Numbered from the stretch's first letter, positions 32,971-44,799 are shown. The stretch: 64,000 nt of DNA from Onchidella celtica (GCA_963931925.1 OZ007575.1:29351252-29415251); one strand, 5' to 3'. A program made the numbers and translations. The notes: generated by a model not told the origin, from the sequence alone.

Positions 32971-34372
32971 TAGTTCGTTCACATAGGCGTGATCACGGTT
33001 TAGTTGGATTTTCTCAGCTATTACGAAATACAACGTCCTGAATTTTTGCATGCAGTCTTACATTTATCATGACCCTACAAATCTTGAATCTGAAGTCTCT
33101 GCACAGCACCGTTCTTTCAAAGCGGCGAATTCCTTTGATCTTTTCTTTGTTTTCAATTGAATAGGCCCCAAACTTATAAATGTTTGCAGTATATGTGTGT
33201 TCCAACATGATCTGTCACTTCTCGTTTCCCTGTAGTTGATCTAAATTCCTAAATATAGTAACAATCTGTGGTGAATTGCAGTGGCGTAGCATCACGTTAT
33301 GGACTTGAGGTTTGCTTTACATCAAGGACTACTATATGAAGTAGTCCTTGCATATAGTAGTCCTTGCTTTACACGTAAATGCATTTATTGTTCCTTTCCT
33401 TTAAGACAAAGCTACTACAGATGCATTATCAATTGAAAACAGCCTTCTAGTTATGCTAAACGGTAACATCCTGTGATAGATAAAGTTTGTAACGTAGCTA
33501 TATAATATAGGCTTTCCAGTCTGTATTAAGTTGTGAGAAATATGCATATCGAGATAAAAAATATGACCACCCTTTCCCCTGAGTCCCTGTCATTGCAAGA
33601 GCATGGCCTTGTGGGTACAATGATCAGGCTAGGGACTTGGGACAACCCTAGGCCCAATAGAAAGGTTAGCCCTAAAAAGGTGTTTTGTGTGGGTTTTTTT
33701 TGTTTTATTTCGAAACAGGCAAAGCACTTTTCGATGTTTTTTAATGTTTTATCATCTCAGTCGCTTTCTGAGTCGGATGTCTCCATTGGATTGATGACGA
33801 TATTCGGTTGAATAAAATGAAGGCCCTCGTTTTGCCAGTAGCCTATTCTTCCTCCAACCGCGATACATGGTCCTCTCACTTGGAGAAAAATTCTGCAGCG
33901 ACTGTTTTCAATGCTGCATGAGTTACATTTTGGATGTCTGACAGTTTGAAGGTCTTGTTCTCCAATGTTCCGCATCGTATTGATTTTGATTTTAAATCCA
34001 CAATGAAAGGAATTCTGAAATTGAAAGATCTCTGACAACGCTTCTGACTCTGTGTCGGCCTACCAGTGAACAATCACGAGAGTTTGCTTTTAAACTCACT
34101 TTAATCACGTGCTGTACCACATTTTAGTGGGACTCAAAACCATGTGTTAAATTATTATAGTAAACCACCTAATTGTTTACCCTTGTCGGTGCTCTCTTTA
34201 TTTATATACCGCAAATAAACAAACTCGGAAACTGCTTGAATAATTCGGGGGCAAAAAATCTGGGTTAGGGTCATCACAAATCTAAGACTTTATGCCAAAT
34301 TACATTCAAATATCATCGACGGTTGCAACGCTGCGAGCAGTTTTCTGTGATCATGCCTCGGTGAACGGACTA
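32971..34372 (-). mobile_element. IS630/Tc1/mariner derivative, 1.4 kb
   Basis: Inverted ends over about 28 bp: left TAGTTCGTTCACATAGGCG, right (inverted) TAGTCCGTTCACCGAGGCA, both followed by GATCAC. TA duplicates flank it. The ends share TAGTNCGTTCA with the larger transposon at 35311-43109. On the minus strand at about 33757-34073 the C-terminus of a related transposase survives in two frames (AALKTVAAEFFSK and LHFIQPNIVINP, ending SDSESD), similar in layout to the C-terminus at 42441-42665. The catalytic region is missing. Confidence 0.6.
33311..33368. repeat. imperfect palindrome
   Basis: CAAGGACTACTATATG is inverted 12 bases later as CATATAGTAGTCCTTG, with a further AGTAGTCCTTG in the loop. 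It lies inside the 1.4-kb transposon derivative. Confidence 0.6.
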
Positions 34373-34374
34373 TA

Positions 34375-35308
34375 GTACTATTAGTCCTTGTTCTGTGGAA
34401 CAAGTTCTTTTGTCAATCAAAGATACATTGATACTGTACACTTAATCCTTCTCTTCTGTCGCAAATGCAAGCTAAAGGAGGAGAAGCCGATCACTGTCCA
34501 TATTTTACGACTGTAGAATGTAAAATATGTTTCCCCTACTCCCCTGTACACATCTGTAATAAGCCTTTGGTAGTTTGCAACTGATTGCTGAGGCCTAGCA
34601 CACCAAATAGGGATGATTTGAGCTATGTGTGACATTTTTCAATAATATTTTTATTGGAAAAAAAAAATCAAATAAATGCGGTTTTCTCAAAATTGCACTT
34701 TTGGTCACTAATTTCTGAACAAAATTTTTGTTTATTGACCATTAATTTTGAATAAAATTTGGCTAACAACATGTTTGAACAAATCAAAACATTCATACAG
34801 AAGGAAATTTGTTTAACTTTTCAGTTGTTGTTTTTTTTTAATGAATTTTTTTTTATGATAGAAAATAGGAAAAAATTAAATTCTGCTACATACTATTTTT
34901 TAAAATTCATAACAAAAGATCTGTAAAAGATATCAAAATTCCTTACCGTATAAAGTTCGGACTGAATAAGACAAAGAGAAGTTTCAAATAAATCGAGTAA
35001 AGTTCGGCGAAGCCTTCCTATATTGAATTTGACGCTTTGGGGGACTCAAATTCCAAGATGGTGGCATTTCCATGGCAACCATATGACAAACAATTTTTTT
35101 TTACATTATTTATTTTTGCTAATTCAGACATCCTGAATTCGATAGTGATAATTAAAATTGTCTATTTCTCATAATAACAAAAATCACTTTCAGGACCCGC
35201 TCGCCCCCCCCCCCCCACACACACACACAATATCATTTTTGCGCACCAAAATGTTTCAACAAGTTAAAGGACAGCAGTGAAGAAACGCAAGGTAGCAAAC
35301 CCTGTTAC
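34375..35308. other. no supported gene
   Basis: AT-rich; a C-run at 35205-35216 followed by a CA repeat. No element ends or exons recognised. Confidence 0.45.
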
Positions 35309-35737
35309 TATAGTGCGTTCAAAAGTAAACGGTTTCACAATTTTTTTTTTCATATCTCCGGCCTGCCTTGATGAATCAGGCCCAAATTTTGCATAGCGTC
35401 CAGTTTTCAATTTGTCTTAACTGAAAAATATTTTTTTACCTGTAAAGAGTGAAAAACAAAAAAGTTTTCTTCATGAACATATACAGGGTGGGCCAAAAGT
35501 AGGGTTACAGTTAATTTTACACGTGATGTAGCAAAGCGCAGAGTTTTTACCTTGTGCACAGAAATATCGTCACTACTTTATGTCTGCACAAGAGCAAATC
35601 CAAATATTTCAGATAACTGCAACAACCCTTTTTTCCAGGTGAATTAGAAATGAAATTAATTTAAAATTGGCAGGAAGAAAAGATTGTATGTTGCAAAGCC
35701 TTGTGTGAAAAAATAACAAGGAAACAAACAATTCACA

Positions 35738-35769
35738 ACCGAGCTTTCGGTTTAATCACCTTCTTCAGG
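35738..35769 (-). ncRNA. possible hammerhead-like core
   Basis: The minus strand contains CTGAAGA, then a short potential stem, then CCGAAAGCTCGG. This matches the CUGANGA...GAAA core of hammerhead ribozymes found in Penelope-like and other retroelements. Stem II would be only three pairs and stem I is not evident, so this is weak. Confidence 0.15.
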
Positions 35770-36344
35770 ATACACACACAATCACCGACAACATACAGTC
35801 TTTTCTTTTTGCCACTTCTAAATTCTGCTGTGAGCCTTGCTGCGACCCCACAGATTTTCTTTTTTTTTTTTTTTTTTAAATAACATTTTCACAAATCAAA
35901 TTAATAGCATGCGACTGCGCGGCGTAAACATCAGGAATCCCGGTGTAGCAGGCCAAAATATACCCCCCGCCCAGACTATACCCGAGGTTAAACTGGCCAT
36001 CCAGATTAAACCCCTTACTTTAAAAAAAAAAAAAAAGCAAGTCAAGACCACAGTTTATTTCAGCCTGTACATTAGAACTGTCACTGTCATCAGATATCAC
36101 ATTAATACATACATGAACACATTCTTGACACTCATAAATCATAATACAATTTAGAGGAAATAATAATAATAGTTTATTTCAGCCTTAGTTTAAATTTGTG
36201 TACATACATACATTCTTGACGCCTGTTAATCATGATACATCTTAGAGGAAACAAACATGCATTAAAATGCATTGATATACACAAGGGTTGAGTTTCAAAC
36301 TGATATGATTAGACTTCAGCATTAATTTCACTCGGGTCTGTTGA

Positions 36345-36378
<34 letters not shown>

Positions 36379-36653
36379 ATTATCATTTTGATAATTGGTT
36401 GGCCATGAGTAATGCATGCATTGTATTTTTTGTTACAATGATGCAGTGAGAAAAGGCCGGAAAACAACACACATAGTAAAAAAATAATGAAAACATAATA
36501 ATAACCCAACTGACAGATGGTGCAGTTCCACGATCCAGCAGACATTAAATACTTCACATAAAACTAAATAGGCACTAAAATTTTTTCTCCTGATGAACTC
36601 CACCTGTCCAGACCAACTTGAAACGTTACAGAATGCTAGCCAGTAAACAATAA

Positions 36654-37326
36654 CTAGATGACGTACTGGGCATTGCCCGGAATAAACAATCATGTGCTCT
36701 CTCTCTCTCTCTCTCTCTCTCTGTATGTGTGTGTGTCTCTCTCTCTCTCTTTCTTTCTTTCTCTCTCTCTCTCTCTCTCTCTTTTTACAATGAAAGTAGT
36801 AATCTGCATGCAGTTCTGCCTCACACTCCTGCGCGCCAGGACACTGAGCACCAAGCTTGATATGGTTACTTTTTATGATATGCACAGTACTATAACAGAA
36901 TGGAGTCGAGATGGAGGATGAAAATGACAGCGCGATGAAACAATGCATTTTCTATAAATTCAAGAACCAAACTAATCAAAATGATAAAAACTTCCGTGCA
37001 CCCTCCGCGGTATTTGAAATGAACATGTATACTTGGGTTAGTGGTCTAATAAAAAAAGCCTTTTGCGTTCAAAGGTGGAGACCTTGTGAAATATATAATT
37101 ATGTAAAACGAAACAAACATGCAAAAATACAGATGTTACATAGCAATAAACATTGTTATTCTTTAAAAATACATGCTTGAAATAAACAACTTTTAATTAT
37201 AGCCACCATCTTCCTTATCTCAATTGCCACCTTCCTGCCAAATTTAAGGCCTGAAGAGTGTATACTCTATATAGTTTGGTCAGTGACTCATGCCAAAGGC
37301 TGCAAGTTACTGAAATATATAATAGA
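36654..37326 (-). mobile_element. Helitron A in the left arm of FB1
   Basis: On the minus strand it starts TCTATTATATATTTCAG (37326) and ends CATCTAG (36654) with hairpin CCGGGCAATGCCC. A and T flank correctly. The FB1 arm continues across it ('ccagtaaacaata' then 'taacaataagaacacg'), matching the uninterrupted right arm of FB2. A long CT microsatellite (36691-36782) lies just inside the hairpin. Confidence 0.8.
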
Positions 37327-37851
37327 TAACAATAAGAACACGAAATCATCTTATTTACTCTTGAAAATAAAGAGAAATATCAATATCAGAATCATCATCA
37401 TCATCTTTGGAATAATACAAAGATATAAGAGGGAGTGTAAAAACGGCAGTGTCAGCCTACAAGTCATTCTAGAATCCAAAAGCAGCAATATGTGTGTATC
37501 AACGACATGTATAAAATGTGTTAAATACTTTCAACTTTTCAAGTAGAACTTTACAGAGAACTTTAGTGAAATAGCCTTGGCTGTTATGTAGACCGACAGA
37601 GCAAGTCCACTGATGCATTGTAACAAGTAATTAGATCTATAGCATGTTAAGGCAGAATTCGATGGATCATGTTGCATTAACAGTATTTCTTGTTAGTGAA
37701 TATTAGTCTTTGATAGCTTGTAGAAAGATATTTCATGTACCTAATGGTTTAAGACACTGAATTAGTTTGCAAGGCATTTGAAAGATTGAACTTATGTATT
37801 ATAGTGAATATGGGTATGTCACTCGCGAGTGAAATAGAATATATATATATA

Positions 37852-38568
37852 CTAGATGACCTACCGGGCATTGCCCGGAATAAACAATCATGTGCCCCCC
37901 CCCCCCCTCTCTCTCATATAATAAAATTAATAAACTACAGTCTTGCTTCAGAACTCATACGCACCAGAACACTAAAACTGAGCGCTACTTTAAATCGTTT
38001 ATTCCATCATCAACTAGGATGTTACAATAATGTCGTCATCTTGATCGTAATCTGTGCACAGTTGAATTATGTCCTGCGTGTCAGGTCAATGTGTTTTAGT
38101 TAGGGAAGCATATTGTGTGCACTGTTAATTTTGTTAATTTAGTTAATTTATCAGTGTGTGTGTATATATGTGTGTGTGCGCGCTATGTATCATACTTTCT
38201 GCTTCTGTAACTGTATTGTTATATATTCAATGATCAAAACAAATTTCCTTGTACAAGGACGAATAAAATTTATCTTATCTTATCTTATCTTATCTTATGC
38301 ACCAAACTGAACACTCTTGATACGGTTACTTTTTATGACATGCACGTACCATATAATTATTACGAAACAAACATGCAAAAATACAGATGTTACATAGCAA
38401 TAAACATCAGTTTTTAAAAATACATGCTTGAAGTAAACAACTTTTAATTATAGCCATCATCTTCCTTATCTCAAATGCCACCTTCCTGCCAAATTTAAGG
38501 CCTGAAGAGTGTATAGTTTGGTCAGTTAGTCATGCCAAAGGTTGCAAGTTACTGAAATATATAATAGA
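37852..38568 (-). mobile_element. Helitron B inside FB1
   Basis: Same family as Helitron A: starts TCTATTATATATTTCAG (38568), ends CATCTAG (37852), hairpin CCGGGCAATGCCC, flanks A and T. It shares the interior 'gccaccttcctgccaaattt' block with A. It is interrupted by a LINE 3' end (about 37990-38298). Confidence 0.8.
37990..38298 (+). repeat. LINE/SINE 3' end with (TTATC) tail
   Basis: Sequence absent from Helitron A and ending 'tacaaggacgaataaaattt' followed by about five TTATC units, a tail type known from non-LTR retrotransposons. The left boundary is approximate. A GT-rich stretch is at 38152-38180. Confidence 0.6.
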
Positions 38569-38577
38569 TATATATAT

Positions 38578-38877
38578 AAATGGGGGTATAATCTGGACTG
38601 GTGGGGTATACTATGGCTTAGCCTAAAGTATACCCCTGGGTATAATACTGGCTTAGCCCAGGATATACCTGGGAACATAAAATAGGCTAGGCTCCTTTAA
38701 CCCCTGGTGTAGTCTGGCGGGGAGACAATGTGGCCTGCTACACTGGGGTTAAAGTGCCTTAATCTATTTTTGTACCCCAGATATATTCTGGGCTAGGCCA
38801 GTTTATACCTGGGGTATACTTTGGCTAGGTCAGACTATATTCCACCAGTCCAGATCATATTCCCATATTCAGGCAAA
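38578..38877. mobile_element. small palindromic relative of the FB blocks
   Basis: About 300 bp, built of two FB-type outer blocks placed tail to tail. Ends GGGGGTATAATCTGGACTGG and its inverse; the centre contains GGCCTGCTACA. It lies in the loop of FB1 and may be a deletion derivative. Confidence 0.55.
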
Positions 38878-39312
38878 ATATTCAAGGACACAACATTAAG
38901 TTTTTAAAATGTTATTTCACCCGCAAGTGGCATGCCTTTATTCACTATAGCACATAATTGCAATCCTTCAAATGCCCTGCAAACTAATCCAGTGCCTTAA
39001 ACCATGAGCTACATGAAATGTTTATCTTTCTACAAATAAGGTATCAAAGAATTTACCAACAAGAAATGTTAACGCAATATGATCCTTCGAATTTTTGTAA
39101 TTACTTTCTACAGTGCACTGTTGTCTCAGTGGATTTAATCTGTCAGTTTATACGACTATCAAAGCTATTTTACTAAAGCTTTCTGTCCAGTTCTACTTGA
39201 ATAGTTGAAAAAATGTAAAAAAATTTACATATAGACTCTAGTTGGTAAACACACATTGCTGCTTATAGGTTCTAGAATAATGTGTAGGTCATTTTTATAT
39301 TCCCTTTTACCT

Positions 39313-39929
39313 TGTAGCGTCTGCAGGCTACCCCTTGCCCTTCCCCGTTGCTTGTTATACTGGTGACTAAGCATGTGTTCACTTCTTTTTTCATTTTATT
39401 GTTGACATTCGCCAGCGTGAACTCCGTGACCTTGCCCTCCCTTCCTTGCGGGTAGTTTTTTTTCCTCGCTCGTTTGTAAACCCTTTTCGTAAAGTATTGG
39501 TATATTCCTGAACGTTCGATAAAGGTGTGGAAGTAGATGTTTACGCCAGATTTGGCCTTGAGTGATGTAACCTGGTGACGTATTGATACGTGATTGGTTA
39601 GTTCGTGTGTTTCGGGCGAGGGCAAAGGTAAGATAAATTTCGGGAATTTTCTACAGAAATATCCATATATATAGACCCATATAAGAGGTTGGTCGGTGAG
39701 TAAGTGAGTTTCCTTCCCGTGTGGCGTAGGATATTTAGTTGTTCGTTGGTGCCTTCCTAGTATTTTATTGTTCAATGTACAGTTATTAAACTTTAGTATT
39801 ATTTAATCGATCGTCGGATCTCGTGTTTATTTATTCTACAGCTGTAATAGTTTCGTTTTCTAAAGGGTTGTAGTTAGATCTACTAACTCCCCCCTATTAT
39901 AACGTGCTAGAACAACCTCAGCTGTTACA
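39313..39929 (+). mobile_element. solo LTR of an LTR retrotransposon
   Basis: 617 bp from TGTAGC to GTTACA, with a 5-bp direct repeat TACCT on both sides (39308-39312 and 39930-39934). The FB2 right arm lacks this segment at the same point, an independent empty-site comparison. TATATA and CATATAAG motifs lie around 39665-39685. No internal coding region remains; a relic left by recombination between LTRs. Family not determined (Ty3-like would be usual in molluscs). It is younger than FB1. Confidence 0.75.
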
Positions 39930-40990
39930 TACCTTTATTATATTCCAAGATGATGATGATGATGATTCTGATACTGATTATATTCTCTTTATTTTCAAGA
40001 GTAAATAAGATGATTTCGTGATTTTATTTTTATTACTGTATATTACTGGTTAGCATTCCGTAACGGTTCAAGTGGATCTGGACAGGTCAAGTTCATCATG
40101 TGAAAAAATTTTAGTATGTCATGTATTTAGTGTTGTGTGAAGTTTTTAATGTCTGCTGGATTGGATGATGGAATTGCACCATCTGGGCTATTAAAATGTT
40201 GTTGTTTTTTTTCTCTATGTGTTCTTTCCCGGCCTTTTCTCTCTGCATTATTGTAATTTTGTATGTAGATCTAATTGTTCTGACATATCAAGCACATTTC
40301 TGATTTTCAAAAATTAAAATAAAATTCAAATGACTTTACATTTATGAGTCTTATATTAGTATATGTCAGTGGTGCCAAACAAAAAAATACAATACATGTT
40401 TAACTCATGGACAACTAATTATAAAAAACAAAAAAAAACAATAATAATACCAACGGACACAAGTAGAAACAGTGTTAAAGTCTACTCATATCAATTTGAA
40501 TGGATTTTCAATCCTTTTGCATATCAATGCTTTTTACTGCATGTTTATTTCCCCTTAAATGTATCATAATTTACAAGAGTCAAGAATGTATGCTTCAATA
40601 TGATACCTGATGACAGTGATAATGAACAATTTAAACTAAAATTGAAATAAACTGTGGTCTTGAATTGTCTTTTAAAGAGAGGTAAGGGTATAATCTGGAC
40701 TGGGGGGGGGGGGGGGATAGTCTGGTCTAGCCCAAAGTATACCCCGGGGTATAAACTGGCCTAGCCCAGAATATACCCCAGGGTTTATTCTGGGCTAGGC
40801 CAGTTTAACCCCGGGTATAGTCTGACGGGGGTAAAATCTGGCCTGCTACACCAGAACATCACTCAGTGGACTCTATCTTGAAAAGAGCAAACAAACTTTC
40901 AGTCTTGAGTCATATGAAAAAACCTGTGTAAAACAGTACTGACATATCCTATAAAAACAAACATGTTTGAAGTACTATCAGATTGTCACA

Positions 40991-42665
40991 ATGCCCAGAC
41001 AGTATGATACCGAGGTCAAGAAAATGGCTCTTAGAGCACTTACTTTTCATGAACTCGAAGCCAAAAAAACAAAGCCTTCAAGTTTCTTTAAATTATTCCC
41101 CGAAACGTACCTGTGCATGTTTGGGTGTAAAAACCACTACACTCAAACGTTGGCAGAACGACTTGCCAGATGTGAACAAAAATGGTAGAAAAAGGCCGAA
41201 ATCCAATATTGGACACGTTTGACTTTGACATAATAGAAAGATGCGTATTCAAACGACGACAAAATATATCTTACACTAAGAATACTGAGACATACTCCTG
41301 AGGTGAAGCATAATCTTAGCGACAGGAGAGGAACTCTTCATTCAGCATTGAAGATCCTGGGCTTCAAATTCCAGTCCACAAAAAGTGGAAGAAGATTCTT
41401 GAAGAAGTCTGATCTTGTTGCAGCAAGGTGCAAATACCTTAGGTGAGTGGAGACTGTCTTGTATGGGAATGTTTAACGGCGATGTCTTAAAAAAAAACAC
41501 CAAAAAAAAAAACCCAAATAATTTCACGTGTTATTCCTATCTACATATTTCTCCTTGACCAGGATTTTTGTGCATCGCATAAGCAGTTTCAAACTGTCAG
41601 ACATAAAATATCACAGTAAAAGATAACGACCTGAAAACTGCCTCGACTGTGGGCAAGCTACTTTTTACGCGTTGAGATCACAGCGTGGCCGTAGTAGCCG
41701 ATGTCCGGCGAAACCGGCTTCTGTTGGCCAGCACATGCCCTAACAGTTGATCTTGACTTCCCCTAGAATCGTTAGACTGTATCGGAGTTGTGAATGTTGC
41801 CGTTGCATCTTTGCAGGGACATCCATACAAAGCGGAGCGAAGGGTGGGACATAGTCTATCTTGATGAGATGTGGGTCTCCGTCAACCATCGACCGTCCAA
41901 GGAATGGACATCAGAGGACGCAAGTGCTGGAAGAAAGACGCCACTTGGCAACGGTCAAAGAATCATTGTTCTCTCTGTTGGCGGTGAAAACACGGGTTTT
42001 GTAGACAGCAGCGACAAAGCTCTTCACAGCATGTCATGTTGACGGCCGGGGCTTTCATTCAGAAATGAATGCTAAAATATTTGAAAATTGGTTGCGTCGA
42101 TGCTTGCTACACTGACTTGAAGTTCCAACATACATCATCATGGACAACGCTGCATATCATTCTGAGAAACATCCTGACTTCAAGGCCCCAACATTATCGA
42201 GCACAAAAATAGAAATGGAAAAGTGGCTTCAGGACCATTCTATACCATACTCGAACAACATGAAAAAGGCTGAACTATATATGTTTTAGTGAAAAAGTTT
42301 AAAACGAAACCGTCTACAAATTTGGCTGTGTAATTCGGCAGCACGGCCACGAGGTCCTTAGTCTACCTCCCTATCAAGTATCATTGTGATCTGAACCCGA
42401 TAGAGCTTGTATGGGCTCAAGTAAAAAGTAATGTTGCTCGTTGGAACTCGGAGTTTACACTAAAAGCAAAACATTGAAGCTCACCGAGAAAGCCCTTCGC
42501 AATGTATCGTCAGATGACTGGAAAAATGCAGACAACCACGTCAGAAGGACAGAGGAGCACTATATTAAAGTTGACGGAATTAGACTTCCAGTTTCACCTG
42601 TCATAGTTACTTTGCACAACTCATCGTCCTCAGCCTCGTCATCATCTGGTGATGAATCCTCTTAA
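40991..42665 (+). pseudogene. IS630/Tc1/mariner transposase, Sailor-like, broken
   Basis: It starts MPRQYDTEVKKMALRAL, followed by a helix-turn-helix-like part (TTLKRWQNDLPDVNKNGRKR). Further conserved stretches are LHSALKILGFKFQSTKSGRR and VAARCKYLR, ending at a donor. Exon 2 begins IHTKRSEGWDIVYLDEMWVS (first catalytic D at 41863), then TYIIMDNAAYHSEKHPDF (second D at 42143) and YHCDLNPIELVWAQVK (E at 42403). The D-to-E spacing is about 85 residues, far longer than Tc1 or mariner (34) and close to the DD82E of Sailor. The C-terminus is Ser-rich and acidic. At least three reading-frame shifts separate these segments (for example near 41140 and 42300), so this copy is dead. Confidence 0.75.
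41443..41816 (+). other. predicted intron in the transposase
   Basis: The donor AG|GTGAGT at 41443 and the acceptor ttgcatctttgcag at 41816 bracket 374 bp with no similarity to transposases. Joining the sides gives ...CKYLR-DIHTKRS in frame, as expected between these conserved blocks. Confidence 0.6.
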
Positions 42666-43109
42666 ACTGATTTGTTTCATAATGTACAAAATGCTTATTT
42701 TTCAAGTTGGTGAGTGTAAAACGGTAATGAATTTTTGTTTGCGTGTTTGTATTCAGAATCACAAACAATTCGTTGGTTAAAATTTGCACATATAACACTT
42801 CCCTTTAAACGATGCAATGCGTTATCCCTAACATAGTACGTTTGCTTAAATTTAAGAAACCCCCGCGTCGACGTTGCACTAGTACTGGTACTGTAAACAA
42901 CCTGTATCTTCACCATTTGGTGTCGGACAGGTTTTTTATATAATTTTATGAAGAAAAAAAAGTTTATTTCTACCTCTATATATGTCCAAAATATAATTTT
43001 CTATTAAGACAAATTAAAAAAGGAGGCCATGCAAAATTTGATCGTGATTGATCAAGGCAAGCTAGAGATATTTAAAAAATTGTAAAACCGTATAATGCTG
43101 GACGGACTA

Positions 43110-43906
43110 TAATTAAAAACATTAATCACAGAGTCTGATTTATTGTTTCCTTAGTCGTGGAACACACCTACCCTCTTCTATGGAATGCGTTTTAGCTAGT
43201 TTGATATCGAATAACAAGGTGTTCCATATAAAAACACATGAAAAACACACAAACTTCAGGCACGATCGCAAAAAGAATCTGTGTTGCAAAAATCAAGATG
43301 TGCCATATTTAGGAACTATTGCGGCCATGATTGGGTAGACAGAAGATGCCAAGTGCTGATCTCGGACCCACATCTTCACACACATTTCACTAGCCGCTTT
43401 TCACCCTTTTTCCATTTATGATTGATTAACATCAATTTGTCATTAAATTTAGCAAGAAGTGGACGTTTCATTATAATTCTATTTGACATCTCTCTCTCTC
43501 ACACACACACACACATACACACAAATCTTTAAGGTTCAATATTAAATAATTAGAATTCTCATGTTTTTACTCATGCTGTGTCTACAAAGAGCGTTATACA
43601 ACTCACAAACATTCTACTACAACAATTACTGACGAAAGGAAGAACGTGAACTATGTGCCCTGGAAAATAGAAGGAAAAAATCCACACAAAAACTTGCGAT
43701 TAAATAAAAACAATTCTTTCAGAATAAAGATATCTAATTTGAAAAAAAAATGGGTTATTGCATTGCCTGTTACAGGTTTCCATAGTCATTAAATCGTTTT
43801 AATAATAACACACAGGACAATTCAATTAATCTAATCGTCACGGAAAAACAGAAATATAGTAAAATAATTTTCATTGAAAAAATGTTTGTGTCTTTACGTT
43901 TCTCAC
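43110..43906. other. no supported gene
   Basis: A CA microsatellite at 43499-43516; otherwise AT-rich sequence without recognised features. Confidence 0.45.
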
Positions 43907-44078
43907 CTTTTTCTTGACTCTTCTGTGATCCCCTGTAAAGTTCAAACTTTTATCATCAAAAGCATCTGGTACCACCTCGAAAAAGGAACTCTTAACCCGA
44001 GGTTTTGCAGGATGTGGGTGTGGCTTGAAGAAATCGATATCATCATCAGCCATAATCTTGTTTGGCGGTGCAGAATTA
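43907..44078 (-). CDS. candidate internal exon, unknown protein
   Basis: On the minus strand an acceptor (gtgtttcacag) and donor (AAG|GTGAGA) bound 172 bp that are open in one frame (phase 2 in, phase 0 out, 57 full codons). The peptide begins NSAPPNKIMADDDIDFFKP, contains HPHPAKPRVKSSFFEVVPDA and DDKSLNFTG, and ends DHRRVKKK. The acidic, proline-containing and basic segments suggest an intracellular linker or tail. No repeat family covers it. I cannot name the gene; it would be transcribed leftward. Confidence 0.55.
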
Positions 44079-44212
44079 CTGTGAAACACAAAAGTAATCA
44101 TGTCTCTGTTTAAAATGTGTACTGTTAGTTAAACATTTCGAATGACACAATTTGGGAATGGCTTGAAAACAGAAAACAGAGGAATTTCCCCACTTTTCCT
44201 TCTCTCCGAAAC

Positions 44213-44573
44213 CAACCAACCAACCAATGAACCAACCAATTCACCCACCCACTCATGAGCAAACCAACCAACCTATCAATCAACCAACCAACCCACCCAC
44301 CCATGAATGAACCAACCAACTAATCAACCAAACAACCCACCCGCCCACCCACGAACGAGCCAACCAATCAACCAACCAACCCACCCATCAACTAACCAAC
44401 CCAACCAACCAACCACCAACCAACCTACCCACCCACCCACCAACCAACCACCCAACCAACCCACCCACCCACCAACGAACTAACCAACCAACCCACCCAC
44501 CAACAAACCAACCAATCAACCAACCCACCCACCCACACAACCAACCAACCCACCCACCAACCAGCCACCCAAA
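44213..44573. repeat. degenerate CCAA/CCCA tetranucleotide satellite
   Basis: About 360 bp made almost wholly of CCAA, CCCA and related four-base words, strongly C/A-biased on the plus strand. Confidence 0.9.
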
Positions 44574-44799
44574 TTATGACGATTTTAAAAGAGATGAGAA
44601 ACTTTCTTCGATAACATTACGATTTTAAAGAGACCAGAAACTTTGATCGATGGGCGCTGGGAATTTTAACGATCATTTCCTGTCGGACCCTTCCTTTCAG
44701 TTTTTACTCCTAAATGCTACAAACCACTACTTCTTTCCATGTCATATGTAGGCGTACTATTTGTAGTGCCAGTTTTTTTTTTTTTTAAATATATTTCCA

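Larger units (their letters stand above)
35942..40852. mobile_element. fold-back element FB1
   Basis: The outer ends read GGTGTAGCAGGCCA and its inverse. Each arm has a roughly 80-165-bp outer block of GGGGTATA / CTGGCCTAGCCC words, then about 1 kb of arm that is inverted between left (36030-37850) and right (38880-40690). Matching landmarks include 'cagatggtgcagttccac', 'catcttatttactcttgaaa' and 'cattctagaat'. It has no open frame of its own. Removing two Helitrons and a solo LTR leaves about 2.9 kb, the size of FB2. The superfamily is unknown. Confidence 0.7.
35311..43109 (+). mobile_element. IS630/Tc1/mariner transposon (Sailor/DD82E-like), heavily nested
   Basis: Ends TAGTGCGTTC (35311) and inverted TAGTCCGTCC (43109) with TA on both outer sides. 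The terminal repeats are long: about 170 bp of 35311-35480 is recognisable in inverted form at 42940-43109 (for example the 'tttgtctta' and 'gccttgatcaatca' regions). The right half carries the transposase (40991-42665). A fold-back element (35942-40852) makes up most of the present length. Assignment to Sailor rests on the long spacing between the second D and the E. Confidence 0.65.

Noticed and set aside
36601-36633. CTGATGA...GAAAC as a hammerhead in FB1
   Set aside because: The intervening sequence does not form stem II, and FB2 does not conserve it.
36433-36948. 171-codon minus-strand open frame
   Set aside because: Formed by the CT microsatellite and the end of Helitron A.
39272-39775. 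167-codon minus-strand open frame
   Set aside because: It lies almost entirely within the solo LTR on the opposite strand and has no recognisable domain.
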